Program-made: the position numbers and the translations under genes
Assembly (NCBI GenBank): GCA_913061235.1
Contig: CAJXTB010000014.1
Span: forward strand, 1-64,000
Source of the DNA: an uncultured Pseudomonadota bacterium
Lineage (GTDB): Bacteria; Myxococcota_A; UBA796; GCA-2862545
Length of the DNA: 64,000 nucleotides
Direction: 5' to 3'
Part shown: piece by piece, positions 44,105 through 51,978 of the stretch
Numbering within the stretch: the stretch's first letter is position 1
Layout: every line of letters starts with the position of its first letter
The notes under the pieces: model-generated
The model's input: only the letters and a program-made list of their open reading frames with translations
Database searches by the model: none
Told to the model about the DNA's origin: nothing

Positions 44105-44787
44105 TGCGCCCTGCTTGGCTGTGTCTGGCATTGGTGGGGCTGGTCGGTTGTCCAAAAGGCGGCGGTCGTTCATCGCTGACTGCAATGGACTACGCAAAGC
44201 CCGCATCGACCATCGACTACGACCGGCACACCGTCGCGGGCCCGTTCCCCCTGCCGGTCCTGCAGCACCGTGAAGAGTGGCAGGCGCCGATAGTCCAGGG
44301 AGAAAAAACCTTCTACGACGTCGAAACCTACGACACAACAGACGGTGGCCACGACTGGATGGAGACCGTCCGCGTCTTCTATGGTCCGAGTGGCTACGGA
44401 TTTGCCGGCACGTTGGATGAAGACGGTGATCTTGAGGTGTGGGAGCCGGCTCAGGTTGTCTTGCCAGCGCGTCCACGAGTCGGGGACACCTGGACACAGA
44501 CCCATACCAAGGGCACTCGGTCCAGCGAGCGGACCTGCGAAATCATGGTCGCTGAGCACTGCGCCGGTGGCATTGTATCGGTGTGTGAGTCCAAGCGAAC
44601 ACTGGGTGTGGTGGTGCTTCGGGACCACTTCTGTCCGGCACAAGGATGGGTCGGATTCGAGGCCCTTCAGAGCGTAGGCAACCAGCCACCTCTGCGTATG
44701 TGGAGTGAGACGATTGCCCGTGACGGCATCGCGATTCCCGGCATCCCCGTCCAAGACGAAGACGAAGACGACGTCGACGTCGAGTAG
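44104..44787 (+). CDS. Lipoprotein coupled to the ALDH-like pseudoenzyme
   Basis: Protein of 227 residues from the ATG at 44104, one base into the preceding stop. Signal ends VGLVGC. The mature chain has beta character (TFYDVETYDTTDGGHDWME), two or three cysteine pairs and an acidic tail (QDEDEDDVDVE). No family recognised. Translational coupling to the ALDH-fold gene suggests the two work together, although one is cytoplasmic and the other is exported. Confidence 0.75.
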   Translation: MRPAWLCLALVGLVGCPKGGGRSSLTAMDYAKPASTIDYDRHTVAGPFPLPVLQHREEWQAPIVQGEKTFYDVETYDTTDGGHDWMETVRVFYGPSGYGFAGTLDEDGDLEVWEPAQVVLPARPRVGDTWTQTHTKGTRSSERTCEIMVAEHCAGGIVSVCESKRTLGVVVLRDHFCPAQGWVGFEALQSVGNQPPLRMWSETIARDGIAIPGIPVQDEDEDDVDVE

Positions 44788-44866
44788 TCGTCGGGAATCA
44801 GAAATCCCGTGATGAGTTGTAAGCTCCCTTCAGCGGCTGCGTTAGGTCGCTGCCATTGGAGGGCTC

Positions 44867-46480
44867 GTGCTCAGCCTAGTTCTATCCCTGGCTCTCGCGC
44901 AGACAGCGCCAGAGCCTGAACCGACCGGTCAGGTCACCGAAGCTACGGTGTTCTTGGACCGCGCTACGGTGACGCGACAGGTAGATGTCGTTCTTCAGCC
45001 CGGTGAGACCGAGGTCCTGTTCTCGGACCTTCCTGCCAACCTGGACACTCTTACTCTCCAGGCCAATGGTACCGGAAACGCCGTAATCCGGGGCCTCTCC
45101 GTTGACCGCGTGGAGCTTGCTGCCGACCGCCGTACACGTGTAGACGGCCTGAATCAGCTGATCTCTGCGAAAGGGGACGTCCGCCAAGAGCGTCTCGACG
45201 ACAAGTCGGCCGCCGAAGCCGAGCTGTCCTTCCTTCGCAGTCTCGGAGCCGCCGGAGCAGGCCAGCTATCGGCAGAATTGCTGTTTTCCGCAGACACAAC
45301 GAGCGACGCGGACGCCATGGCTGCACTGCTTCGTCGCAGAGTACGGGATGGCCTTCAGGCGGTCCATGAAGCGACGATGGCCATGCGCCAGGTCGATTCG
45401 GAGCTCGCGGCGTTGCGTCGGGAGCTCGCTACCGTGCGAGGAGCTGCGCAGTGGGCGCGTCATGAGGTCAGTGTGCTGTTGGAGGCCACGAGTGCTGGGC
45501 CGTCATCCGTCACCCTGACGTACACCGTACCGGGAGCGAGCTGGACGCCCGTGTGGGACGCTCGTGCAGAGGTCGGTGGTGAAACACTGGCCATGACCCT
45601 GTCCGCCAGTGTGGTTCAGACCACCGGTGAAGATTGGTCGGGAGCATCACTCACGCTGTCAACGGCGCGACCGGCCGGTGGGGTGATGGCGCCGGAGCTG
45701 ACTCCGTTTTGGCTTCAGAGCGGGTACGTAGACTACCGCAATAGCCGAAGCCTACAGAATGCCCCAGCGATGGAAATGTCGTACGACATGGCCGACTCTG
45801 ACGATATGGCCTACGCGCCTGAGCCCGCACCTGCGCCACCGATGCTCATTCAGCAAGCCCAGGTCATTGAGCAGATTGTTGCCAGTCAATTCGAAGTGCC
45901 GGGTGGAACCGCCATCAGCGGTGACGGTACTGCACGCAAGGTGCAGGTGATTAGCGTGGATGTTCCGGTGGAGTGGAAGCGTATTGCGGTTCCTTCTCTA
46001 GACGAACGTGCGTGGATGGTAGCGGAGGGCACGTGGCCCGAGACCTGGTCGTTGATGGCCGGTTCCGTCAGCATCTTTGCCTCTGATAGCTATGTTGGCG
46101 CCATGTTCCTGCCGACCGTTGGGACCGGCGCTACCTTCGAGCTTGGCTTTGGTCCGGATGATGCGGTCACGGTTGAACGCACGGTGACCGAAGACCTTCG
46201 CAGAAGCCCGGGGCTGTTCCGTCGTCCGCGCGTCACCCGAACCTGGCAGACCGAACTTCGCAACGGACGAACGGACTCCGTGACAGTCTCACTGCGCGAC
46301 CGTATTCCGGTGTCCACCGAGTCCAAGTGGCGTGTGGATGCCCTGGGAGCGGAGGCGACCGAGAGGCTCCCCGAGGGGTTGATGGTGTGGGAGATGCCGC
46401 TGGAAGGCAACGCCGAAGCACTGGTCGATACTGGCTGGCGCGTCACCTACCCGAAGAAGCTCGTCCCAGGAGGTCTGTGA
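44867..46480 (+). CDS. DUF4139 (MuiA-like) exported protein, copy 1
   Basis: Protein of 537 residues from a GTG at 44867 with TGGAGGG upstream. A short Sec signal (LSLVLSLALAQ) precedes a DUF4140-type N-terminal domain (VTEATVFLDRATVTRQVDV), a coiled coil of about 110 residues and the DUF4139 domain with YTVPGASWTPVWDARAE and TTGEDWSGASLTLSTARP. Proteins of this family include Shigella MuiA, which can suppress a mucoid phenotype. It is followed by copy 2 with a one-base overlap (TGATG). Its C terminus (WRVTYPKKL) is as in the family. Confidence 0.9.
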   Translation: MLSLVLSLALAQTAPEPEPTGQVTEATVFLDRATVTRQVDVVLQPGETEVLFSDLPANLDTLTLQANGTGNAVIRGLSVDRVELAADRRTRVDGLNQLISAKGDVRQERLDDKSAAEAELSFLRSLGAAGAGQLSAELLFSADTTSDADAMAALLRRRVRDGLQAVHEATMAMRQVDSELAALRRELATVRGAAQWARHEVSVLLEATSAGPSSVTLTYTVPGASWTPVWDARAEVGGETLAMTLSASVVQTTGEDWSGASLTLSTARPAGGVMAPELTPFWLQSGYVDYRNSRSLQNAPAMEMSYDMADSDDMAYAPEPAPAPPMLIQQAQVIEQIVASQFEVPGGTAISGDGTARKVQVISVDVPVEWKRIAVPSLDERAWMVAEGTWPETWSLMAGSVSIFASDSYVGAMFLPTVGTGATFELGFGPDDAVTVERTVTEDLRRSPGLFRRPRVTRTWQTELRNGRTDSVTVSLRDRIPVSTESKWRVDALGAEATERLPEGLMVWEMPLEGNAEALVDTGWRVTYPKKLVPGGL

Positions 46481-48087
46481 TGCTGTCGCTCTTATTGGCT
46501 TTGGCCATGGCAGACGTCGTGGAAGTGACTGCCGCGCCGAGTGAGGTCACGGTGTACGCCGACCGCGCTCGTGTGACGCGTAGTGGTCTCTCCCAGCTCG
46601 CTCGTGGCATCCACGAGGTGACGTTTGTCGGACTTCCAGCCACAACGGATGCGGCCTCTCTGACGGCTGATGTGTCGGGCTCGGTAGAACTGCTCGACAT
46701 TCAGGTCCGCATGGTAAGTGCCGTAGAGGCAGCAGATGAGCGGGTTGCAGGGCTATTGACGCAGATTCAGACCTTGCTCGATACCCGCCAGGACTTGCTG
46801 GACGACCAACAAGCGGCAACCGCCAAGCTGTCGTCCATTGGCTCGGCTCGGTCCGCGTCGGCAACGCAGCTGTCTGCCCAGCTCTTGGTGGGAACCAACG
46901 GACCTTCCCGAGCTGATGCGCTTCAGCGTCAGCTGTCGCGTGAGGACGCCGAAGCGCGTAGCGCCCTGCGTCAGGCGACGTTGGCGATTCGTGACGTAGA
47001 TGTTGACATTGCGGCAGCCCGGCGGGAACAAGCGTCCCTTGGGTCCAATGCCACAGACACACTGACGGCGGTAGTGCGGGTCGACGTGGCGGCCGGCGGT
47101 CGTATCGGCGTCGACCTGACGTACACGGTCAGCGGCGCCTATTGGCAGCCTCGGTATGACCTGCGAAGCGACGGTGGAAGCGACTCGGTCTCTCTGTCGC
47201 TCTCCGCTATTGTCACGCAACGAACCGGAGAGGACTGGAGCAACGTTGACTTGTCCGTCTCCTCCGCTCGTCCTGGGCGGGGCACCGATGTGCCAAGGCT
47301 CGACCCGTTCTGGCTGATGGCCTACCGTCCGCGCCCTTCGAGTCGGGCCTCTCGTGGTGGCGGTGCGCCCATGCGTGCGATGGCCGAGATGGACAATGCG
47401 GCCCCCGTGGCGGCTGCAGCACCTCCTCCTCCGATGGAAGTGGCACAGGCAGTGGTGGAAACGCAGCTCGCGGCCACGACCTTCGGTGTCGAAAACCCAG
47501 AGTCGATGCCGAGTGATGGCACTGCACGAAAGGTACTCCTGACTACCGTCGACCTGGAGTCGGAGCTGCGGCATGTGAGTGTGCCGCGCATTGACCCGAC
47601 TGCCTTCCTCATTGGCGAAGTCACCAATACCGCCAGCTTTCCGCTACTGCCGGGACCTGCTGGAGTGTTCGTAGGAGGGGCCTACGTGGGCGACATCATG
47701 CTCGACACGGTGCCTACCGGCGAGACCTTTGACGTCTCCTTTGGCCCTGATGACCGCGTGTTGGTGACGCGTACTCGCCTAGGTACCAATATTGATGGCG
47801 ACGGCCCTGTTGGTCGACGTCGAAACGCAGAGTGGAAGTGGGGAGTGGACATCCGCTCGACGCACCAGAGCCCGGTGAACGTCGAGATTCGTGAGCAGGT
47901 TCCTACCAGCCGTTCTGAAGACGTTGTGGTGGCCTACAAGATTGAATCGGGGGCCCCCGAAATCAGCGAAGAAGACGGTGGCATCTTGGCCTTTACCGTC
48001 GACGTGCCGGCTCGGCGGTCGGCTGGCTTTGAGTGGACTTATACCGTCACCTACCCAGGTGACCGCACGTTGGGGTGGATGGAATGA
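46480..48087 (+). CDS. DUF4139 (MuiA-like) exported protein, copy 2
   Basis: Protein of 535 residues from the ATG at 46480, which overlaps the stop of copy 1 and follows AGGAGG. The signal is short (MLSLLLALAMAD). Domains are in the same order: an N-terminal VTVYADRARVTRSG strand, a coiled coil of about 100 residues, then DLTYTVSGAYWQPRYDLRS and RTGEDWSNVDLSVSSARP. A low-complexity linker (RPRPSSRASRGGGAPMRAM) interrupts the second half. The end reads EWTYTVTYPGDR. It overlaps copy 3 by four bases. Confidence 0.9.
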   Translation: MLSLLLALAMADVVEVTAAPSEVTVYADRARVTRSGLSQLARGIHEVTFVGLPATTDAASLTADVSGSVELLDIQVRMVSAVEAADERVAGLLTQIQTLLDTRQDLLDDQQAATAKLSSIGSARSASATQLSAQLLVGTNGPSRADALQRQLSREDAEARSALRQATLAIRDVDVDIAAARREQASLGSNATDTLTAVVRVDVAAGGRIGVDLTYTVSGAYWQPRYDLRSDGGSDSVSLSLSAIVTQRTGEDWSNVDLSVSSARPGRGTDVPRLDPFWLMAYRPRPSSRASRGGGAPMRAMAEMDNAAPVAAAAPPPPMEVAQAVVETQLAATTFGVENPESMPSDGTARKVLLTTVDLESELRHVSVPRIDPTAFLIGEVTNTASFPLLPGPAGVFVGGAYVGDIMLDTVPTGETFDVSFGPDDRVLVTRTRLGTNIDGDGPVGRRRNAEWKWGVDIRSTHQSPVNVEIREQVPTSRSEDVVVAYKIESGAPEISEEDGGILAFTVDVPARRSAGFEWTYTVTYPGDRTLGWME

Positions 48088-49586
48088 TTGCGCTCATGGC
48101 ACTTTTGGCGAGCCAAGCCTTCGCCGATGATGTGGTGGTGACCAGCCGAGTTGAGTCGGTCACCGTGTTTCAGGGACGCGCACGGGTCACTCGTGTAGCA
48201 ACTGCGCGGGTTCCATCGGGCCGGTCGGACATTGTCTTTGACGGACTGCCCCTCTCGCTCGACAACAACTCCATGACCGCCGAAGGGGAAGGGCGTGCAA
48301 CGCTGTTGGGCGTCGATATGCGCTCGGTTCGCGGCACCGAAGACCGCGATGAGCGGGTTCGTGAACTGCGTGCAGACAAGCAAGAGCGCGAAGACCAGAT
48401 GGGCGCTCTCAACGACATTATTGCGCGTGTTCAGGCCGATATGGCCTTTCGAAAGTCGATTGTGCCGACTGCACCCTCTGTTCTGCGGGAAGACCTGTTC
48501 TTAGCAGGTGACGCACCTGACCAGCTCGCCCAGCTGTCGTCGGATGTGCAGGATGAGCTGCGAGCCCTGCTTCGTGAGCAGCGCACAGCGGAACGTCAGA
48601 TTCGAGATCTGGCAGCGGAAGTCTCTGCGCTTAATCGCGACATCTCCCGCATTGGCTCGGAGACCCGCGACTCCAAGCGCGCCGCTGTGGGCATTGATGC
48701 CTCTGCAGGCGGGACTGTCACGGTCCACTTGTCCTACTTGGTGTCCAATGCCAACTGGACGCCACGCTATGATGCTCGCTTCGACCCCAACAGCAATCGA
48801 GTGCGCTTGGACTTGTCTGGCGTAGTGACCCAATCGACCGGCGAAGACTGGATGGACGCCTCGCTGACGGTCTCGACTGGAGCCGCAACGCGCGGGACGC
48901 AACCGCCCACCTTGACCCCCTTCATTCTGGGACAATCTTCTGGCGGCGTTGTCGCACGAAGCTCTGCTTCTTTGGCTCTTGTCAGTGAGTTTGAGTCCGC
49001 GAGAACGGTCGATGTTCCGTCCGATGGCTCAGCTCGCCAGATTCGTTTGGCCTCTCTGGACCTAGACGCCGAGACCGTGCACCGCACAGTGCCCAGACGC
49101 GAACCCGTCGCTTACTTGACCGCCCGCGTCACGAATACTGCGGACTGGGGCTTGATGCCTGGCCCGGTCAATAGCTACCTAGGCTCCGCCTTTGTAGGCC
49201 GTGGCAACCTCTCGGCAACACCGCCGTCCGGCGAAGTGGACCTGTCGTTCGGCGTGGATGACCGGGTTGCTGTGGAGCGTGTGCGTGTAGAAGACCTCAC
49301 GCTCTCTCAGCGGCCGCTCTCCAATCGCGACCGGCAGCAGTGGGGGTTTGAGACCCGCATCACGAATCGCACAGGTGCTCCGATTGAGCTGACTGTCGTC
49401 GAGCAGATTCCGGCTTCGCGGGAAGACCGCTTTGAGGTGGAGGTCGCCACCCGACCCGAGGTCACCGTTCCCACCGAAGGCGTCTTCCAGTGGGAGGCGA
49501 CACTCGCCAACGGTGCGTCTGAAGAGTTCGTTCTCGAGTATGAGGTCAGCTGGCCCGAGGGCGAGCGTCCCCAGGTGCTGGACTAG
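48084..49586 (+). CDS. DUF4139 (MuiA-like) exported protein, copy 3
   Basis: Protein of 500 residues from the ATG at 48084, overlapping the preceding stop by four bases (ATGA). Signal MIALMALLASQAFA. Domain order is the same: VTVFQGRARVTRVA, a coiled coil (QEREDQMGALNDIIARV), LSYLVSNANWTPRYDARF, and STGEDWMDASLTVSTG. It lacks the Pro- and Gly-rich linker of copy 2. Fifty-two bases separate it from the SGNH gene, so all five genes to 51972 may form one transcript. Confidence 0.9.
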   Translation: MIALMALLASQAFADDVVVTSRVESVTVFQGRARVTRVATARVPSGRSDIVFDGLPLSLDNNSMTAEGEGRATLLGVDMRSVRGTEDRDERVRELRADKQEREDQMGALNDIIARVQADMAFRKSIVPTAPSVLREDLFLAGDAPDQLAQLSSDVQDELRALLREQRTAERQIRDLAAEVSALNRDISRIGSETRDSKRAAVGIDASAGGTVTVHLSYLVSNANWTPRYDARFDPNSNRVRLDLSGVVTQSTGEDWMDASLTVSTGAATRGTQPPTLTPFILGQSSGGVVARSSASLALVSEFESARTVDVPSDGSARQIRLASLDLDAETVHRTVPRREPVAYLTARVTNTADWGLMPGPVNSYLGSAFVGRGNLSATPPSGEVDLSFGVDDRVAVERVRVEDLTLSQRPLSNRDRQQWGFETRITNRTGAPIELTVVEQIPASREDRFEVEVATRPEVTVPTEGVFQWEATLANGASEEFVLEYEVSWPEGERPQVLD

Positions 49587-49638
49587 CGGCATGGTCTGGT
49601 TGACGGGAATGGTGTAAACCGCCGCTCGGAGGTTTCCA

Positions 49639-50574
49639 GTGGCGCAGGTTCGGGTGATCGCTGCGGTATTTGCCTGCCTTGTCGTGGCTCTCGTCCTCCC
49701 AAATCTGGCACTACGTCGCATGCCCAGCCTGTGGACCTGGCTTCAAACGGCGGATGACGGGTCGGACTTGGCAGTGCTTGGCGCGCTGCGCAGTACCGAC
49801 CCCGCTGACGTAGACATTGTGGTGCTGGGGAGCAGCCTCGCGGTCGTGGATGTCTCGGCGGTGATGATCAAGCGTGAAACTGGGTTGTCGGTTCTCAACG
49901 CCGGCGTCTTGGCCATGCCACCCATTGCTAGCAGCATGTACCTGGACGACGCCCTCTCCCTGCACCCGTCTACGGTGATTGTGGTGACCGGTCACCGTGC
50001 CTTTGGCGACTCGGAGCTTCCGAGCGCCAGTCCCTTTGATTGGCGCATTGCGGCTTCTGCGTTTCCCGTGTCGGCATGGATGCGCTCTGATGTCTTGAGT
50101 GCGGCCCTGGCCGATGTCAGCGATGCCTACCGACTGCGTGACGTTCCTCGGCTCGCTTGGGATGGGTCGCTTGCGGAATGGAAGGGACGGGCATCCAACC
50201 TTCACCGCGCAGAGGATGATCGATTCGCTGTACTAGCCGCGCGACCGGAGTGGTCTGCCGCCAGTACGCCAACGGTGGTGGATGGGGCTGCATCGCGTGC
50301 TGTCGGCGCGCTCATTGACCGGTGCACCGCAGAGGGAGTCTCGGTCTTGTTGGTCGCGGCACCGGTGCACAGTGAGTTGTTGGGGACTCCAGACGTGTGG
50401 TTCCATCCACCTCACGTGGCGGAGATGCGGCGCGTTGCCGAGAAACACGGTGCGTCGGTCCTTGTGCTCGACCAGCCCGGCCTGTGGCGTGACAGCGACT
50501 TCCGAGACCCGCTTCATCTCGCTCCTTCTGGTCAGCGCCGGTTCACCCAAGCCGTTGCAGCAGAACTTCGCTAG
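49639..50574 (+). CDS. SGNH-hydrolase-like membrane-anchored protein
   Basis: Protein of 311 residues from a GTG at 49639 preceded by CGGAGG. An N-terminal membrane anchor (VIAAVFACLVVALVLP) leads into an SGNH-type domain: IVVLGSSLAVVD (block I, nucleophile Ser), and RDPLHLAPSG near the end (the D-x-x-H catalytic pair). Proteins of this kind (AlgJ/AlgX and PatB types) transfer acetyl groups outside the membrane and are paired with MBOAT acyltransferases, as here. Its stop abuts the MBOAT start (TAGATG). Confidence 0.85.
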   Translation: MAQVRVIAAVFACLVVALVLPNLALRRMPSLWTWLQTADDGSDLAVLGALRSTDPADVDIVVLGSSLAVVDVSAVMIKRETGLSVLNAGVLAMPPIASSMYLDDALSLHPSTVIVVTGHRAFGDSELPSASPFDWRIAASAFPVSAWMRSDVLSAALADVSDAYRLRDVPRLAWDGSLAEWKGRASNLHRAEDDRFAVLAARPEWSAASTPTVVDGAASRAVGALIDRCTAEGVSVLLVAAPVHSELLGTPDVWFHPPHVAEMRRVAEKHGASVLVLDQPGLWRDSDFRDPLHLAPSGQRRFTQAVAAELR

Positions 50575-51972
50575 ATGCTCTTCAATAGCTTGCCATTCGC
50601 ACTTCTTGCGGCCCCTACAGTGGTGTTGGGCATGGTCCTGCGTGGGCGACCGCGTACATGGATTCTTCTGCTCGCTAGCTGGGCATTCTACGCGGGTGGG
50701 CAGCCCAAATGGTTGCTGCTGCTGTGGTTTTCGACGATTCTCGACTACCTCATCGGTCGTGCCCTAGACACCACACCCGATGAGCAAGCAGGGAAGCGAA
50801 AACTACTTCTAGCGGCGAGCGTGATTGGTAATCTAGGCATCTTGTTCGCCTACAAGTACCTGCCCTTTGTGCTGTCGTTGGTCGGGCTCGGTGGTTTCGT
50901 CCCGGCCGCCTATGAAGGGGGCTTCCACTTCCTTGGAGGCGTGCCTGCTGGGCTGTCCTTCTACACGTTTCAGACCTTGTCCTACACCATTGACGTGTAC
51001 CGAAGAAAGCAGTCAGCGATTCGCAACCCCGTTGAGTTTGCCCTGTTCGTTGCCTTCTTTCCGCAGCTCATCGCCGGGCCAGTGGTTCGCGCCGCTGAGT
51101 TTTTCCCGCAGCTATACAACCCCAAGCCGACTACCGAAGCGCGCTTGTGGCGGGCCATTGAGCTGTTTGCTGTCGGTCTCTTCAAGAAGGTGGTGGTTGC
51201 AGACAACCTAGGACTGCTGGGCGACCCCTTGTGGAGCTCGCCGGACACCCAGTCTGGTCCCACTCTCGTCATTGGCGCGCTCATCTTTTGGGGACAGATC
51301 TACGCCGACTTCAGCGCCTACAGCACGATGGCGCGTGGTCTAGGCACTGCCTTCGGCTTCGACCTGCCGCGGAACTTCAACTTTCCGCTGTTGGCAGATG
51401 GCCCGCTCGCGTACCGCCGTAGCTGGCACATGACCATGAGCGCCTGGTTCCGGGACTACGTCTTTCATCCTCTGGGGGGTAGCCGTGTTTCTGCGTGGCG
51501 CGTTGCCATCAATATTGGCATTGTTTGGACGCTGTTTGGCATCTGGCACGGTGCTGGGCTGACCTTCTTGGTCTGGGGCCTGTACAACGGTGTTGTACAG
51601 GCTGGAACCCGTGAATTCTACCGGCGTGGATACCGCATTCCAGACTACCCAGGAAAACGAGTGGCCGGCATTGCGCTGAATCTGGCGCTGATGTTGCCGA
51701 GCGCCATTGTGTTCCGCAGCGCCAGCTTGCAAGACGCCCTCACGGCCATCTGGGCGGTGCTTACGCTTCGCGGCGGTGGCGCGGTGGACTCGTTGACCCT
51801 GGGTATTGTGGCAGTGTTTGCCGCAATGCACGTCGCTTCGTACCGGTGGTACCGAGAGGATGTACTGGAACGCTCACCGTGGGTGGTGAGACTAGTGCTG
51901 CTCACCGGTCTGATCTGGGTCGTCGTGTTCTTAGGCGCCAAGAGCAGGCCCTTCGTCTACTTCCAGTTCTGA
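50575..51972 (+). CDS. MBOAT-family acyltransferase (AlgI type)
   Basis: Integral membrane protein of 465 residues with about ten hydrophobic segments. The AlgI-type motifs are present: PAGLSFYTFQTLSYTIDVYR, FFPQLIAGPVVR, RRSWHMTMSAWFRDYVFHP and the catalytic His in GIWHGAGLTFLVWG. In alginate and peptidoglycan systems this protein moves acetyl groups across the inner membrane for an SGNH partner, which is encoded immediately upstream. The polymer modified here is unknown. It converges with the kinase at 51979 with only six bases between stops. Confidence 0.93.
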   Translation: MLFNSLPFALLAAPTVVLGMVLRGRPRTWILLLASWAFYAGGQPKWLLLLWFSTILDYLIGRALDTTPDEQAGKRKLLLAASVIGNLGILFAYKYLPFVLSLVGLGGFVPAAYEGGFHFLGGVPAGLSFYTFQTLSYTIDVYRRKQSAIRNPVEFALFVAFFPQLIAGPVVRAAEFFPQLYNPKPTTEARLWRAIELFAVGLFKKVVVADNLGLLGDPLWSSPDTQSGPTLVIGALIFWGQIYADFSAYSTMARGLGTAFGFDLPRNFNFPLLADGPLAYRRSWHMTMSAWFRDYVFHPLGGSRVSAWRVAINIGIVWTLFGIWHGAGLTFLVWGLYNGVVQAGTREFYRRGYRIPDYPGKRVAGIALNLALMLPSAIVFRSASLQDALTAIWAVLTLRGGGAVDSLTLGIVAVFAAMHVASYRWYREDVLERSPWVVRLVLLTGLIWVVVFLGAKSRPFVYFQF

Positions 51973-51978
51973 CAGGGA

